A DNA stretch of 64,000 nt from Tsuneonella sp. CC-YZS046 (GTDB taxonomy: Bacteria; Pseudomonadota; Alphaproteobacteria; Sphingomonadales; Sphingomonadaceae), in contig NZ_CP141590.1 in NCBI RefSeq assembly GCF_035581365.1, positions 1,860,001 to 1,924,000 of the forward strand, read 5' to 3'. Below the pieces are notes generated by a model. That model was not told where the DNA came from and did not search any database. It saw nothing but the letters and a program-made list of their open reading frames with translations. Below are positions 8,460 through 16,728 of this stretch, piece by piece. The number at the start of each line of letters is the position of its first letter. Position 1 is the first letter of the stretch. The translations under genes and the position numbers were made by a program.

Positions 8460-10942
8460 GCGTTCTCCAGGACAAGGGGGCGGAATTCGCCAAGATGCTG
8501 GTGCAGATCCTTGCGGTCGCCCGAAGCGCGCTGCGCCCAGGGGTCGTCCTGCGAATATTTCTGCGAAATGCGGAACCGCGCCGCGAGCTTGCGGATCGCG
8601 TCCGGCTCATCCAGCATCCGGGACTTGACGTAATCCAGCCCGACCCGCTCGATCCATGGCGCGGTGCGTTCCATATAATGGGCCTGTTCACGGTAAAGCT
8701 GGATGAAGGCCGCGCAATATTCCAGCGCCTGCTCCTCGGTTTCCACCTTGCAGAGCAGGTCCGTGGCGCGGACCTTGATCCCGCCATTGCCGCCGACATG
8801 CAGCTCATAGCCGCTGTCGACGCAGACGATGCCGAAATCCTTGATCGTGGCTTCCGCGCAATTGCGCGGGCATCCACTGACCGCGATCTTGAACTTGTGC
8901 GGCATCCAGCTGCCCCAGGTCATCTGTTCGATCTTGACGCCCAGCCCCGTGGAATCCTGGGTGCCGAAGCGGCACCATTCGCTGCCCACACAGGTCTTCA
9001 CCGTCCGCAGTGCCTTGCCATAGGCATGGCCCGAGACCATCCCCGCGGCATTGAGATCAGCCCAGATCGCTGGCAGGTCCTCCTTCCTGATACCGAACAG
9101 GTCGATCCGCTGCCCGCCCGTGACCTTCACGGTCCGCGCGCCATATTTGTCGGCGGCATCGGCAATGGCGCGCAACTCGTCAGGCGTGGTCAGCCCGCCC
9201 CACATCCGGGGCACGACAGAGTAAGTGCCATCCTTCTGGATGTTGGCGTGGAGCCGTTCGTTGACGAAGCGACTTTTCTGATCGTCGACATATTCGCCGG
9301 GCCACGCGCACAGCAGATAGTAATTCAGCGCCGGGCGGCAGGAAGCGCAGCCATCCGGCGTGGTCCAGTGCAACTCCTGCATCACTTGCGGGATCGCCTT
9401 GAGCTCCTTTTCCAGGATCAGGCGGCGCACATCGTCATGGGTGAAGCTGGTGCATTTGCACAGCGTCTTCGGGCCGGATTGGACCTCGTCGCCCAGCGTG
9501 AGCGCCAGCAGGCTTTCGACCAGCCCGGTGCAGGAACCGCAGCTTGCCGATGCCTTGCACTGCGAGCGCACCGCATCGACACTGCAAGCGCCTGCCTTGA
9601 TCGTTTCGACGACCGTTCCCTTGCTCACGCCGTTGCAGCCGCAGATTTCGGCATCGTCCGAAAGGGCGGCAACGGCGGCGTTAGGGTCCGCGAGCGCACC
9701 CCCGGACGCAAAGGCCTGCCCGAAGATCAGCGCCTCGCGAATGGCCGATATGTCCTCGCCCTTGCGCAGCAGGTCGAAATACCAGTTCCCGTCCGCCGTA
9801 TCGCCATAGAGCACGGCACCGGCGATGCGATCGCCCTTAACCACGATCCGCTTGTAGATGCCGCGCGCGGCATCGCGCATCACGATGTCCTCGCCGCCGT
9901 CACCGCCGGAGAAATCGCCCGCGGAGAACAGGTCGATCCCTGAAACCTTGAGCTTGGTGGACGTGACCGAGCCTTCATATCCGTTGGGTTCGCCCGTGAC
10001 GTATCCGGCCAGCGACCGGCACATGCCCCACAGCGGCGCGACGAGGCCATAGCAGGTGCCCCGGTGCTGCACGCATTCGCCCACTGCCAGGATCGCCGGG
10101 TCGGACGTCACCATGTGATCGTCCACCACGATCCCCCGCTCGACCTCCAGCCCGGCGCTCTTGGCCAGCGATACGGCAGGCCGGATGCCCACCGCCATCA
10201 CCACGATATCGGCTGCTATCTCGCGCCCGTCCTTGAGCCGGACGCCCGCGACATGGCCGTCCTTCTCCAGCACGCATTCGGTATCGGCGCCGGTCAGGAT
10301 CGTCTGGCCGCGGCGCTCCAGCTCGGTCTTGAGCAGCCAGCCCGCCGCTTCGTCGAGCTGCCGCTCCATCAGCGAAGGCATGAGATGAATGACGGTAACC
10401 TTCATGCCGCGCAGGCAGAGGCCATGCGCTGCCTCCAGCCCGAGCAGGCCACCGCCGATCACCACCGCATTGCCGCCGCGATCCGCCGCGGCGAGCATCT
10501 TGTCCACATCGTCGAGATCGCGGAAGGTCACGACGCCGGGCAGATTGCTGCCCGGCACGGGGATGATGAACGGGTCCGAACCCGTGGCGATCAGCAGCCG
10601 GTCATAAGGCTCGACCCGGCCCGAATGCGATACGACCGAACGGTTCTCGCGGTCGATATGCTCCACCGGATCGCCGGAAACGAGAGTGATCCCGTTATCG
10701 TCATACCAGCCTTGCGGGTTGATCACGATCTCTTCGAACCGCTTCTCACCCGCCAGCACCGGGGACAGCATGATCCGGTTGTAATTGACGCGCGGTTCCG
10801 CCCCGAAGATGGTGATGTCGAACCGGCTCGGATCGCGGGCGAGGATTTCCTCCACCGCACGGCAACCGGCCATGCCATTGCCGATGACGACCAGCCTTTC
10901 CCGGGTCGTGGCTGCTTCATCGAAGCTCGCAGGAGCGTTCAC
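8456..10942 (-). CDS. nirB: Nitrite reductase [NAD(P)H] large subunit
   Basis: NirB reduces nitrite to ammonium with six electrons from NAD(P)H. The order of parts is as expected: FAD/NAD-binding Rossmann domains starting at VVIGNGMAGC, a BFD-like [2Fe-2S] module (CGCNG...CKASASCGSC), a second cysteine set (CKCTSF, CASCRPALNYYLLC), then the ferredoxin-like and siroheme/[4Fe-4S] domain with CVGSEWC and CPRNC. I chose the GTG at 10942 as start because a strong AGGAGGA sits 8 nt upstream. The in-frame extension to 11008 would run back through the leader terminator. It is the first gene of nirB-nirD-nasA-cobA and is preceded by an ANTAR-type leader. Confidence 0.95.
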   Translation of the reverse strand: MNAPASFDEAATTRERLVVIGNGMAGCRAVEEILARDPSRFDITIFGAEPRVNYNRIMLSPVLAGEKRFEEIVINPQGWYDDNGITLVSGDPVEHIDRENRSVVSHSGRVEPYDRLLIATGSDPFIIPVPGSNLPGVVTFRDLDDVDKMLAAADRGGNAVVIGGGLLGLEAAHGLCLRGMKVTVIHLMPSLMERQLDEAAGWLLKTELERRGQTILTGADTECVLEKDGHVAGVRLKDGREIAADIVVMAVGIRPAVSLAKSAGLEVERGIVVDDHMVTSDPAILAVGECVQHRGTCYGLVAPLWGMCRSLAGYVTGEPNGYEGSVTSTKLKVSGIDLFSAGDFSGGDGGEDIVMRDAARGIYKRIVVKGDRIAGAVLYGDTADGNWYFDLLRKGEDISAIREALIFGQAFASGGALADPNAAVAALSDDAEICGCNGVSKGTVVETIKAGACSVDAVRSQCKASASCGSCTGLVESLLALTLGDEVQSGPKTLCKCTSFTHDDVRRLILEKELKAIPQVMQELHWTTPDGCASCRPALNYYLLCAWPGEYVDDQKSRFVNERLHANIQKDGTYSVVPRMWGGLTTPDELRAIADAADKYGARTVKVTGGQRIDLFGIRKEDLPAIWADLNAAGMVSGHAYGKALRTVKTCVGSEWCRFGTQDSTGLGVKIEQMTWGSWMPHKFKIAVSGCPRNCAEATIKDFGIVCVDSGYELHVGGNGGIKVRATDLLCKVETEEQALEYCAAFIQLYREQAHYMERTAPWIERVGLDYVKSRMLDEPDAIRKLAARFRISQKYSQDDPWAQRASGDRKDLHQHLGEFRPLVLENA

Positions 10943-10950
10943 TTCACTTT

Positions 10951-10957
10951 TCCTCCT
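10951..10957 (-). promoter_or_regulatory. Ribosome binding site of nirB
   Basis: AGGAGGA on the minus strand lies 8 nt before the GTG at 10942. It settles the start in favour of GTG and places the whole terminator stem in the untranslated leader. Confidence 0.8.
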
Positions 10958-10984
10958 CGGGTCGATGCCCGGAAAAGCGCACGC

Positions 10985-11032
10985 AAAAAGCCGCCAGGTC
11001 ATGCCCATTCAGGCAGACGAGGCGGCGGCTTT
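10985..11032 (-). terminator. Leader terminator (attenuator) upstream of nirB
   Basis: On the minus strand, AAAGCCGCC pairs with GGCGGCUUU and is followed by further U (plus-strand A run from 10985). Inside the long loop a second small stem, UGCC with GGCA, may form. This intrinsic terminator stands before the nirB ribosome site. Its 5' arm is shared with the second A-x-x-G hairpin at 11022-11037, so the two structures cannot form together. That is the layout used by ANTAR-controlled leaders. Confidence 0.88.
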
Positions 11033-11037
11033 GCCAC
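11022..11037 (-). promoter_or_regulatory. ANTAR-type hairpin P2 in the nirB leader
   Basis: The RNA GUGGC-AAAGCC-GCCGC forms a 5-bp stem (one U-G pair) closing a six-base loop with A at position 1 and G at position 4, the recognised signature of ANTAR protein targets. It overlaps the 5' arm of the nirB leader terminator. The same stem with another loop occurs in the nrtA leader. Confidence 0.85.
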
Positions 11038-11067
11038 GCAATGTTGAAATCGACGGATGCGCTGGTT

Positions 11068-11083
11068 CGCCCTGCTTTGGACG
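11068..11083 (-). promoter_or_regulatory. ANTAR-type hairpin P1 in the nirB leader
   Basis: The RNA CGUCC-AAAGCA-GGGCG forms a 5-bp stem with a hexaloop carrying A1 and G4. It lies 30 nt upstream of hairpin P2. Together they make the dual-hairpin target expected for NasT. Confidence 0.82.
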
Positions 11084-11138
11084 GCGTCAATCCATTCGCA
11101 TCCCTGATACCTGATTCGGCAGGCAGGCGGCAAGCATC

Positions 11139-11158
11139 TTTTTGCAGTGCAGCAAAAA
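11139..11158 (-). promoter_or_regulatory. Conserved inverted repeat upstream of the nirB leader
   Basis: TTTTTGC, six bases, then GCAAAAA forms a perfect 7-bp inverted repeat, 55 nt upstream of hairpin P1. A close copy sits 53 nt upstream of P1 in the nrtA leader (17 of 20 bases the same). Its position fits a promoter or upstream activator/operator site. The protein that binds it is not known from this window. Confidence 0.55.
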
Positions 11159-11186
11159 CTCCGGTCGGGCCGCCAGTCCTCCCGGG

Positions 11187-12419
11187 TCAGAAGCTCACTT
11201 CGGCCTGTAGCCACAGCTTCTTCGTGTCCACGCCGAAGGACCTGGCGTTGTAATTGGCATATTTGGCAAGGATCGTAGCCGGGCCGAGCTTGAAGCCGAT
11301 CTGGGCATTCCATTCGCTGCCGTAATCCGCGCCTCCCACGTCGCTATCGAAATCGTGATAGACGATGTTGGCCTTGAGGCCGGGCAGAAGCACGCCCTTG
11401 GGGAATGCATATCCAGCGCCTAGATATTTGTCCTCCAGCCCGGCGGCGGGCGTGGTCAGGAAGACGTCCGCCCAGCCATTGAATTTGTGCAGGGTGGCCA
11501 AGGGGGTCTGCAGGCTGAAGCCGTTATCGCTGCCCAGCAACTCATACCCCGCGTTCACGCTGAAGCCCGCGATCCCCAGGCCCGCTTCGGCGGAGATATA
11601 ATCGGCGGTGTAGTTCTTCGCCGGGTTCTTCCAGTCGGACTGGCTGGCATAGCTGCCGCGCAGGCTCAATTTCAGCCTGGGGCCGAGCGGAAGATCGGCG
11701 GAAGCAAGCAGGCCGTAGGTCTGACTGGAATTGGCCAGCGCCAGCGGATCGTCGTAATCGAGCAGATAGGCGAATGCCTTGAGGTTGACGGGGCCTGCCT
11801 TCATCCCCGCGCCAAGGAAGATGAAATCGCCATCATAGGCTTGGCGCGGACCGGCATCGATGCCGAAGACGGTGCGCTGGTCTATCGCATAAGTCGCATC
11901 GAGCGTGACCGGGCCGATCTTCGCAATCCCGCGCAACGCATCGAAAGTCTGCTCGTTCTGGCGCCAGGCGACCGATCCGACCCAGCGCTGGTCATCCAGA
12001 TTGATGCGCTGGCGTCCCAGCGTGATGCTGTTGCCACCCTTGCTCCAGCCTATCTGGGCGCGATTAAGTTCAATGTTTTCCGGATCCGGAACCACGGAAT
12101 AGGGCCGGTTCTGATGCTCTCCCACGAAGGGAAACGCATTGTAATCATTTATCAGGGCGAAGGTCCCTTCCCCCTCGACCAGCAACGACACTTCGCCGGC
12201 TTTCAACTCTGCGCCCGCGCGCAGCCGCAGGGTCAGCGCATCGGCTTCCTCGACGGCATTGTCCTGATCGACATGCTCGTAACGCAGGCGCGCATCTATG
12301 ATGGGATCGAGCGTGACCCCGTCCCCGATCTCCTTCGGCCCGCTCCAGCTCTGGGCGAGCGCGGGGGTTGCGGCGCTCGCCATCAGGATGGCGGCGACGC
12401 CCGGCAATGCAATCTTCAT
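11187..12419 (-). CDS. Outer-membrane porin of the alginate-export (AlgE-like) family, nitrate operon
   Basis: The 410-residue protein starts with a signal peptide (cleavage after ATPALA, about residue 22) and then shows alternating beta-strand sequence ending in LQAEVSF, with a terminal Phe as in outer-membrane barrels. The central stretch (NRAQIGWSKGGNSITLGRQRINLDDQRW) is typical of alginate-export family proteins. These are widespread in sphingomonads and are not limited to alginate. It is the last gene after nrtA-nrtB-nrtCD, 58 nt downstream of nrtCD, which suggests that it lets nitrate or nitrite through the outer membrane. That role is inferred from context only. A perfect 7-bp hairpin lies in the gap before it. 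Confidence 0.8.
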   Translation of the reverse strand: MKIALPGVAAILMASAATPALAQSWSGPKEIGDGVTLDPIIDARLRYEHVDQDNAVEEADALTLRLRAGAELKAGEVSLLVEGEGTFALINDYNAFPFVGEHQNRPYSVVPDPENIELNRAQIGWSKGGNSITLGRQRINLDDQRWVGSVAWRQNEQTFDALRGIAKIGPVTLDATYAIDQRTVFGIDAGPRQAYDGDFIFLGAGMKAGPVNLKAFAYLLDYDDPLALANSSQTYGLLASADLPLGPRLKLSLRGSYASQSDWKNPAKNYTADYISAEAGLGIAGFSVNAGYELLGSDNGFSLQTPLATLHKFNGWADVFLTTPAAGLEDKYLGAGYAFPKGVLLPGLKANIVYHDFDSDVGGADYGSEWNAQIGFKLGPATILAKYANYNARSFGVDTKKLWLQAEVSF

Positions 12420-12430
12420 CTATCAGCCTC

Positions 12431-12451
12431 CCTGGAATTGGCCGTTCCAGG
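12431..12451 (-). promoter_or_regulatory. Intercistronic hairpin between nrtCD and the porin gene
   Basis: CCTGGAA and TTCCAGG form a perfect 7-bp stem around a 7-nt loop in the 58-nt gap, just before the porin start. There is no T run. It may protect or partly end the nrt transcript, or it may be incidental. Confidence 0.4.
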
Positions 12452-12477
12452 CAGCCTCCCCTTATCCGGTCATGGCG

Positions 12478-14166
12478 TCACGCGGCCTTGGCATCCGGCC
12501 CGTGATCGTACTCGGCAAGGAAGTGCAGCACTTCCTGCCGGTAGGAATAGAAGCGCGGATGCTCGAGCAGCGCCTTGCGATCGCGCGGCCTCGGCAGATC
12601 GACCTCCAGTATCCTGCCGATGGTGGCGTTCGGCCCATTGGTCATCATCACCACGCGGTCGGCCAGCAGGATCGCCTCGTCCACATCATGGGTGACCATG
12701 ATCGCGGTCACTCTGGTGCGGTTCCACACCTCGACCAGCACGTCCTGCAGATCCCAGCGGGTCAGGCTGTCGAGCATTCCGAACGGCTCATCCAGCAAGA
12801 GCAGCTTGGGCGACAAGGCGAAGGCGCGCGCGATCCCCACGCGCTGACGCATCCCGTTGGACATCTCGGCGGCGAGCTTGTCCCGGGCATCACCCAGCCC
12901 GACCCGGTCCAGATAATAATCGACGATATCCCGGCGCTCGGCAGCGGTGGCATGGGGATAGACCCGCTCGACCCCCAGGGCGACATTCTGGCGGGCGGTG
13001 AGCCATGGCATCAGGCTGGGCGCCTGGAACACCACGGCCTTGTCCGGCCCGGCGACATCGATTTCGCGATTGTCGAGCACGATGCCGCCGCTCGATATCG
13101 CGTTGAGGCCGGCGGCCATCGTCAGCACGGTGGACTTGCCGCAACCCGAGTGGCCGATCAACGAAACGAATTCACCCCGATCCATCAGCAGATTGACGTC
13201 CTCAACCACGGTCAGCGGCCCCTTGGGCGTGGGATACACCTTGTTCAGCCGGTAAAGCTCCAGATAGCGCTCCTGCACGGCGCTTTGCGCCGCCTCGCGA
13301 TAGGCTTTCGGCGGCGGCGCGAGATCCAGCGGCGCGACATTGGGCAGTGCCACCGCCCTTTCACCCATGCTCGATCCCCGCGCGTTCAGAGCGCCAAGAT
13401 AGCCGACGATCGCATTGCGCAGGGACTTGTAATCCGCATCGTCGTTCACCGCTTCACGGTCCCGCGGGCGAGCTATCGCAACCTCGAAGATCCGGCCAAT
13501 CTTCGCCGCGGGGGCAGGCGTGAGCACAGCCACCCGGTCAGCAAGCAACAGCGCTTCATCGACATCGTTGGTAACGAGGATGATAGTGCGCTTTTCTTCT
13601 TCGCGAATACGCTCAATCTCATCCTGGAGTTTTGCACGAGTAAGCGCATCGAGGGCTGAAAGAGGCTCATCTAGCAGCAGAATTTCCGGCTCCATCGCAA
13701 GCGCCCGCGCAACGGCCACACGTTGCCGCATCCCGCCGGAAAGCTGGGCCGGCTTGCGATCCATCGCATGGCCCAATCCAACGAGCTCGACCTTCTGCCT
13801 GACCAGAGCCGCGCGCTCGGCCCGCGACTTGTCCATGTGGACGGCATCCACCGCCATCGCCACGTTCTGCTGCACGCTCAGCCACGGAAACAGCGAGTAG
13901 GACTGGAATACCAGGCCGCGATCCTTGTCCGGGCCATGGATCGGCTTGCCCCTGAGCAATATCTCGCCCCGGTCCGGTTCCACCAATCCGGCAATCGCAG
14001 AGATCAGGGTCGTCTTGCCTGCCCCGGAGAAACCCAGGATCGCGATGAACTCCCCTTCCCGGACATCGAGATCGATCCCGTCCAGCACATCGCTCGTACC
14101 GCCGGATTTCCCGGTATAGCTCTTGGTGACGCCCTTGAGGGAGAGGATGGCGTTCTCCATGATCAT
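12478..14166 (-). CDS. Nitrate ABC transporter ATPase, two ATPase domains fused (NrtC/NrtD-type)
   Basis: This 562-residue protein carries two complete ABC ATPase domains in one chain. Domain 1 has Walker A GFSGAGKT (45-52), signature LSGGMRQR and Walker B LLLDEPLSALD. Domain 2 has Walker A GHSGCGKS (338-345), signature MSNGMRQR and [11 protein letters not shown]. Domain 1 ends in VTND where the switch histidine is expected, while domain 2 keeps VTHD. One of the two composite ATP sites may thus be weak. It powers NrtB for nitrate/nitrite uptake. Unlike cyanobacterial NrtC, the linker has no substrate-binding domain. The start overlaps the nrtB stop by 4 nt. Confidence 0.93.
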   Translation of the reverse strand: MIMENAILSLKGVTKSYTGKSGGTSDVLDGIDLDVREGEFIAILGFSGAGKTTLISAIAGLVEPDRGEILLRGKPIHGPDKDRGLVFQSYSLFPWLSVQQNVAMAVDAVHMDKSRAERAALVRQKVELVGLGHAMDRKPAQLSGGMRQRVAVARALAMEPEILLLDEPLSALDALTRAKLQDEIERIREEEKRTIILVTNDVDEALLLADRVAVLTPAPAAKIGRIFEVAIARPRDREAVNDDADYKSLRNAIVGYLGALNARGSSMGERAVALPNVAPLDLAPPPKAYREAAQSAVQERYLELYRLNKVYPTPKGPLTVVEDVNLLMDRGEFVSLIGHSGCGKSTVLTMAAGLNAISSGGIVLDNREIDVAGPDKAVVFQAPSLMPWLTARQNVALGVERVYPHATAAERRDIVDYYLDRVGLGDARDKLAAEMSNGMRQRVGIARAFALSPKLLLLDEPFGMLDSLTRWDLQDVLVEVWNRTRVTAIMVTHDVDEAILLADRVVMMTNGPNATIGRILEVDLPRPRDRKALLEHPRFYSYRQEVLHFLAEYDHGPDAKAA

Positions 14167-15164
14167 ACCGTCCTGTTCCGGCTGACGAAGGCTTGCAGGG
14201 CCATCATGATGCGATCGAGGAAGAAGCCGATCAGGCCGATGGCAACCACCGCCACCATGATCCGGGCGAGCGACTGCTCGCTGCCGTTCTGGAATTCATC
14301 CCACACGAATTTGCCGAGGCCCGGGTTCTGCGCGAGCATTTCCGCCGCGATCAGCACCATCCAGCCCACGCCCAGCGAAAGCCGCATCCCGGTGAAGATG
14401 TATGGCAGCGATGAGGGCAGTATCAGCCGGGTCAGCTTGGCGAACCAGCCGAGCCGCAGAACCCGCCCGACATTGATCAGATCCTTGTCGATCGAGGCCG
14501 TGCCGATCGCGGTGTTGATCAGGGTCGGCCAGAGCGAGCAGAGCATCACCACGATCGCCGATACGACGAAGCTCTTGGACATCGTGGGATCGTCCGCGGT
14601 CATCGATGCCGAAACCACCATGGTGACGATCGGCAACCAGGCGAGCGGGCTGATCGGCCGCATAACCTGCACCAACGGATTGATCGCGGCGTTGAACCGC
14701 CTCGAAAGACCGGCCACCAGGCCCAGCGGCACGGCGACCACCGAAGCCAGAATGAAGCCCATCGCCACCGTCTTGAGCGAAGTCAGGATCTGATCGACGA
14801 AAGTGGGCGGACCGGAATATCCATATCCCGCCGCAACCGCCTCCGCCGCCGCAACCCGGGCCGCGCCATATTCGCTCATCAAGCCCAGGAAGGCTTTCCA
14901 GACATCGTCGGGGCCCGGCAGCGCTCCAAGCGAGGTCTGGACCAGCGGGGCGGCCATGGCCCACAGCGCGAGAAAGCCGCAGATACCCACCAGCGGCGGC
15001 CATGCAGCATCCAGAATGACGCGCGCAGGCGGGAGTTTCGGCAGGGGAAACCTCGCTGCTTCTGGCGGCTCCACCGCAAGGCTGCTGGCCACGACGGCGT
15101 CGGCCGGCGGCTCGACTTCGGGTGACATCGCGGTATCGACTTTCCTGAGTGGTGCGACGGACAT
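14163..15164 (-). CDS. nrtB: Nitrate ABC transporter permease
   Basis: The 333-residue inner-membrane protein has a polar N-terminal tail of ~50 residues, then about six to seven hydrophobic segments of the BPD/SsuC-type permease fold. The EAA-like loop lies near NVGRVLRLGWFAKLTRLILPSSLPYIFTGMRLSLG. Such permeases form the channel for nitrate between NrtA and the NrtCD ATPase. It sits 20 nt after nrtA and overlaps the ATPase gene by 4 nt. Taurine and aliphatic sulfonate permeases share the fold; the NasS/NasT and nitrate reductase context supports nitrate. Confidence 0.92.
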   Translation of the reverse strand: MSVAPLRKVDTAMSPEVEPPADAVVASSLAVEPPEAARFPLPKLPPARVILDAAWPPLVGICGFLALWAMAAPLVQTSLGALPGPDDVWKAFLGLMSEYGAARVAAAEAVAAGYGYSGPPTFVDQILTSLKTVAMGFILASVVAVPLGLVAGLSRRFNAAINPLVQVMRPISPLAWLPIVTMVVSASMTADDPTMSKSFVVSAIVVMLCSLWPTLINTAIGTASIDKDLINVGRVLRLGWFAKLTRLILPSSLPYIFTGMRLSLGVGWMVLIAAEMLAQNPGLGKFVWDEFQNGSEQSLARIMVAVVAIGLIGFFLDRIMMALQAFVSRNRTV

Positions 15165-15184
15165 GGCCGTTATTCCTCGCTGTC

Positions 15185-16606
15185 TTACTTTACGCCGGAG
15201 GCGGTCACGGTCTGGCCGTTCTTGAGGCCGATCGCGAACTTTCCGAGGTAGGCGTTGGGTTTCCTGCCGTCATAGGTGACGCCATCGATGAAGCCGGACT
15301 GCTCGGGCTTGAAGCCGTCGGTCTCGGGTACGGCATCAGCAGGGATCACACCCTTGTCGACCAGCGTCCTGGCAGCGGAAAGATAGAGGTCGGGCCGGTA
15401 CACAGCCTTTGCCGTATCGAAATACCACTGGTCGGGCTTGTCTTCCGAGATCTGCCCCCAGCGGCGCATCTGGGTGAGATACCAGATAGCGTCCGAATAG
15501 AACGGATAACCGGCATATTCACCGAAGAAGATGTTGAATTCAGGAGCCGGGCGAATGTCGCCGGGTCCGAATGTGAACTTGCCGGTCATCGAAGCGGCGA
15601 GCACGTCCGCATCGGCGCCGACATAATTCGATTGCGACAAGATCCTGACCGCTTCGGCCCGGTTCTTGCCGTCATCAGCATCGAGCCATTGCTGCGCCTT
15701 GATCAGCGCGCGCAACAAGGCCTGGGTCGTGGCTGGATATTTGTCCGCAAAATCCTTGCGGATGCCGAGAACCTTTTCCGGATTATAGGCCGCAATCTGG
15801 TGATCGGTCACCACCGGCACGCCGATCTTCTTCTTGACCGCCGCCTGGTTCCAAGGCTCGCCAACACTGTATCCATCGATCGTCCCGGCTTCCAGCGTGG
15901 CGGGCATTTGCGGCGGCGGCGTCACCGAGATCTGGACATCTGCGCCGACATTGCCGCCGACATCGCCCGGCAGATAATAGCCCGGGTTGAGGCCGCCCGC
16001 CGCCAGCCAGTAGCGAAGCTCGTAATTATGGGTGCTGACAGGGAATACCATACCCATCTTGAAGGGCTTTCCCTGCGCCTTGTAGCCGGCCACCACCGGC
16101 TTGAGCACGGATGCCGAAATCGGATGGCTCGGCTTGCCGTCCGGTCCCTTGGGCAGCGAGGGTTCGATCTGCTTCCAGACCTTGTTGGAGAGGGTGGTCG
16201 CATTGCCATTGAGGTCGAGGCTGAGCGGAGCGATCAGTTCCGCCTTGGTGCCCATGCCCAGCGTCGCGGCGATGGGCTGCCCGGCCAGCATGTGCGCGCC
16301 GTCCAGTTGGCCGCCGATCACCCCGTCGAGCAACACTTTCCAGTTGGCCTGCGGCTCAAGCGTCACATTGAGGCCTTCTTCCGCGAAGAAGCCCTTTTCC
16401 CGGGCGATCGCCAGCGGAGCCATGTCGGTCAGCTTGATGAAGCCAAGTTTGAGATTGGGCTTTTCGATGCCGGCAGCCCTGGCGGCGGCTGACGTCTCGC
16501 CAGCCCCCTTCTCCGCGCCGGACCCGCAACTGGCCAGCGCCAGGCCGGCCAGCGCCGCCGCGATCACTCCTCTGCGGTCCAACCGAAGACCCCTGACACG
16601 CTTCAT
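15185..16606 (-). CDS. nrtA: Nitrate ABC transporter substrate-binding lipoprotein
   Basis: The 473-residue protein belongs to the NrtA/CmpA binding proteins. It has an Arg-rich N-terminus with RR and a lipobox LASC (Cys27), so it should be a membrane-anchored lipoprotein on the periplasmic side, possibly exported by Tat. Family stretches include NLKLGFIKLTDMAPLAIAREKGFFAEEGLNV, THNYELRYWLAAGG and GYSVGEPWNQAAV. It captures nitrate (perhaps also nitrite) for NrtB. The related but leaderless protein NasS is encoded just upstream. The gene is first in nrtA-nrtB-nrtCD-porin and follows a 212-bp gap holding an ANTAR-type leader whose terminator lies only ~30 nt before the start codon. Confidence 0.94.
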   Translation of the reverse strand: MKRVRGLRLDRRGVIAAALAGLALASCGSGAEKGAGETSAAARAAGIEKPNLKLGFIKLTDMAPLAIAREKGFFAEEGLNVTLEPQANWKVLLDGVIGGQLDGAHMLAGQPIAATLGMGTKAELIAPLSLDLNGNATTLSNKVWKQIEPSLPKGPDGKPSHPISASVLKPVVAGYKAQGKPFKMGMVFPVSTHNYELRYWLAAGGLNPGYYLPGDVGGNVGADVQISVTPPPQMPATLEAGTIDGYSVGEPWNQAAVKKKIGVPVVTDHQIAAYNPEKVLGIRKDFADKYPATTQALLRALIKAQQWLDADDGKNRAEAVRILSQSNYVGADADVLAASMTGKFTFGPGDIRPAPEFNIFFGEYAGYPFYSDAIWYLTQMRRWGQISEDKPDQWYFDTAKAVYRPDLYLSAARTLVDKGVIPADAVPETDGFKPEQSGFIDGVTYDGRKPNAYLGKFAIGLKNGQTVTASGVK

Positions 16607-16637
16607 TCGTTAGCTTCCCTCGCATTGCGACAACGCG

Positions 16638-16683
16638 AAAAACCGCCACGACTTGATCCCCGGAAGAAGATCAGATCGGGCGG
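16638..16683 (-). terminator. Leader terminator (attenuator) upstream of nrtA
   Basis: On the minus strand CCGCC pairs with GGCGG. Inside, CGA pairs with UCG and UGAUC with GAUCA, and five U follow. It ends 31 nt before the nrtA ATG. Its 5' arm is part of hairpin P2 at 16680-16695, so the terminator and P2 exclude each other. Confidence 0.85.
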
Positions 16684-16695
16684 CGACATTGCCAC
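16680..16695 (-). promoter_or_regulatory. ANTAR-type hairpin P2 in the nrtA leader
   Basis: The RNA GUGGC-AAUGUC-GCCGC has exactly the stem found in the nirB leader and a hexaloop with A1 and G4. It overlaps the nrtA leader terminator. Confidence 0.85.
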
Positions 16696-16728
16696 GCATT
16701 TTTGAAATGGAACCGGAGAAGGGTAATC

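Noticed and set aside
5922-8633. A 903-codon plus-strand open frame opposite nasA and nirD.
   Set aside because: It is the mirror of high-GC coding sequence: it crosses from nasA into nirD, has no domain-like segments and is rich in Arg, Pro and His as expected for an antisense frame.
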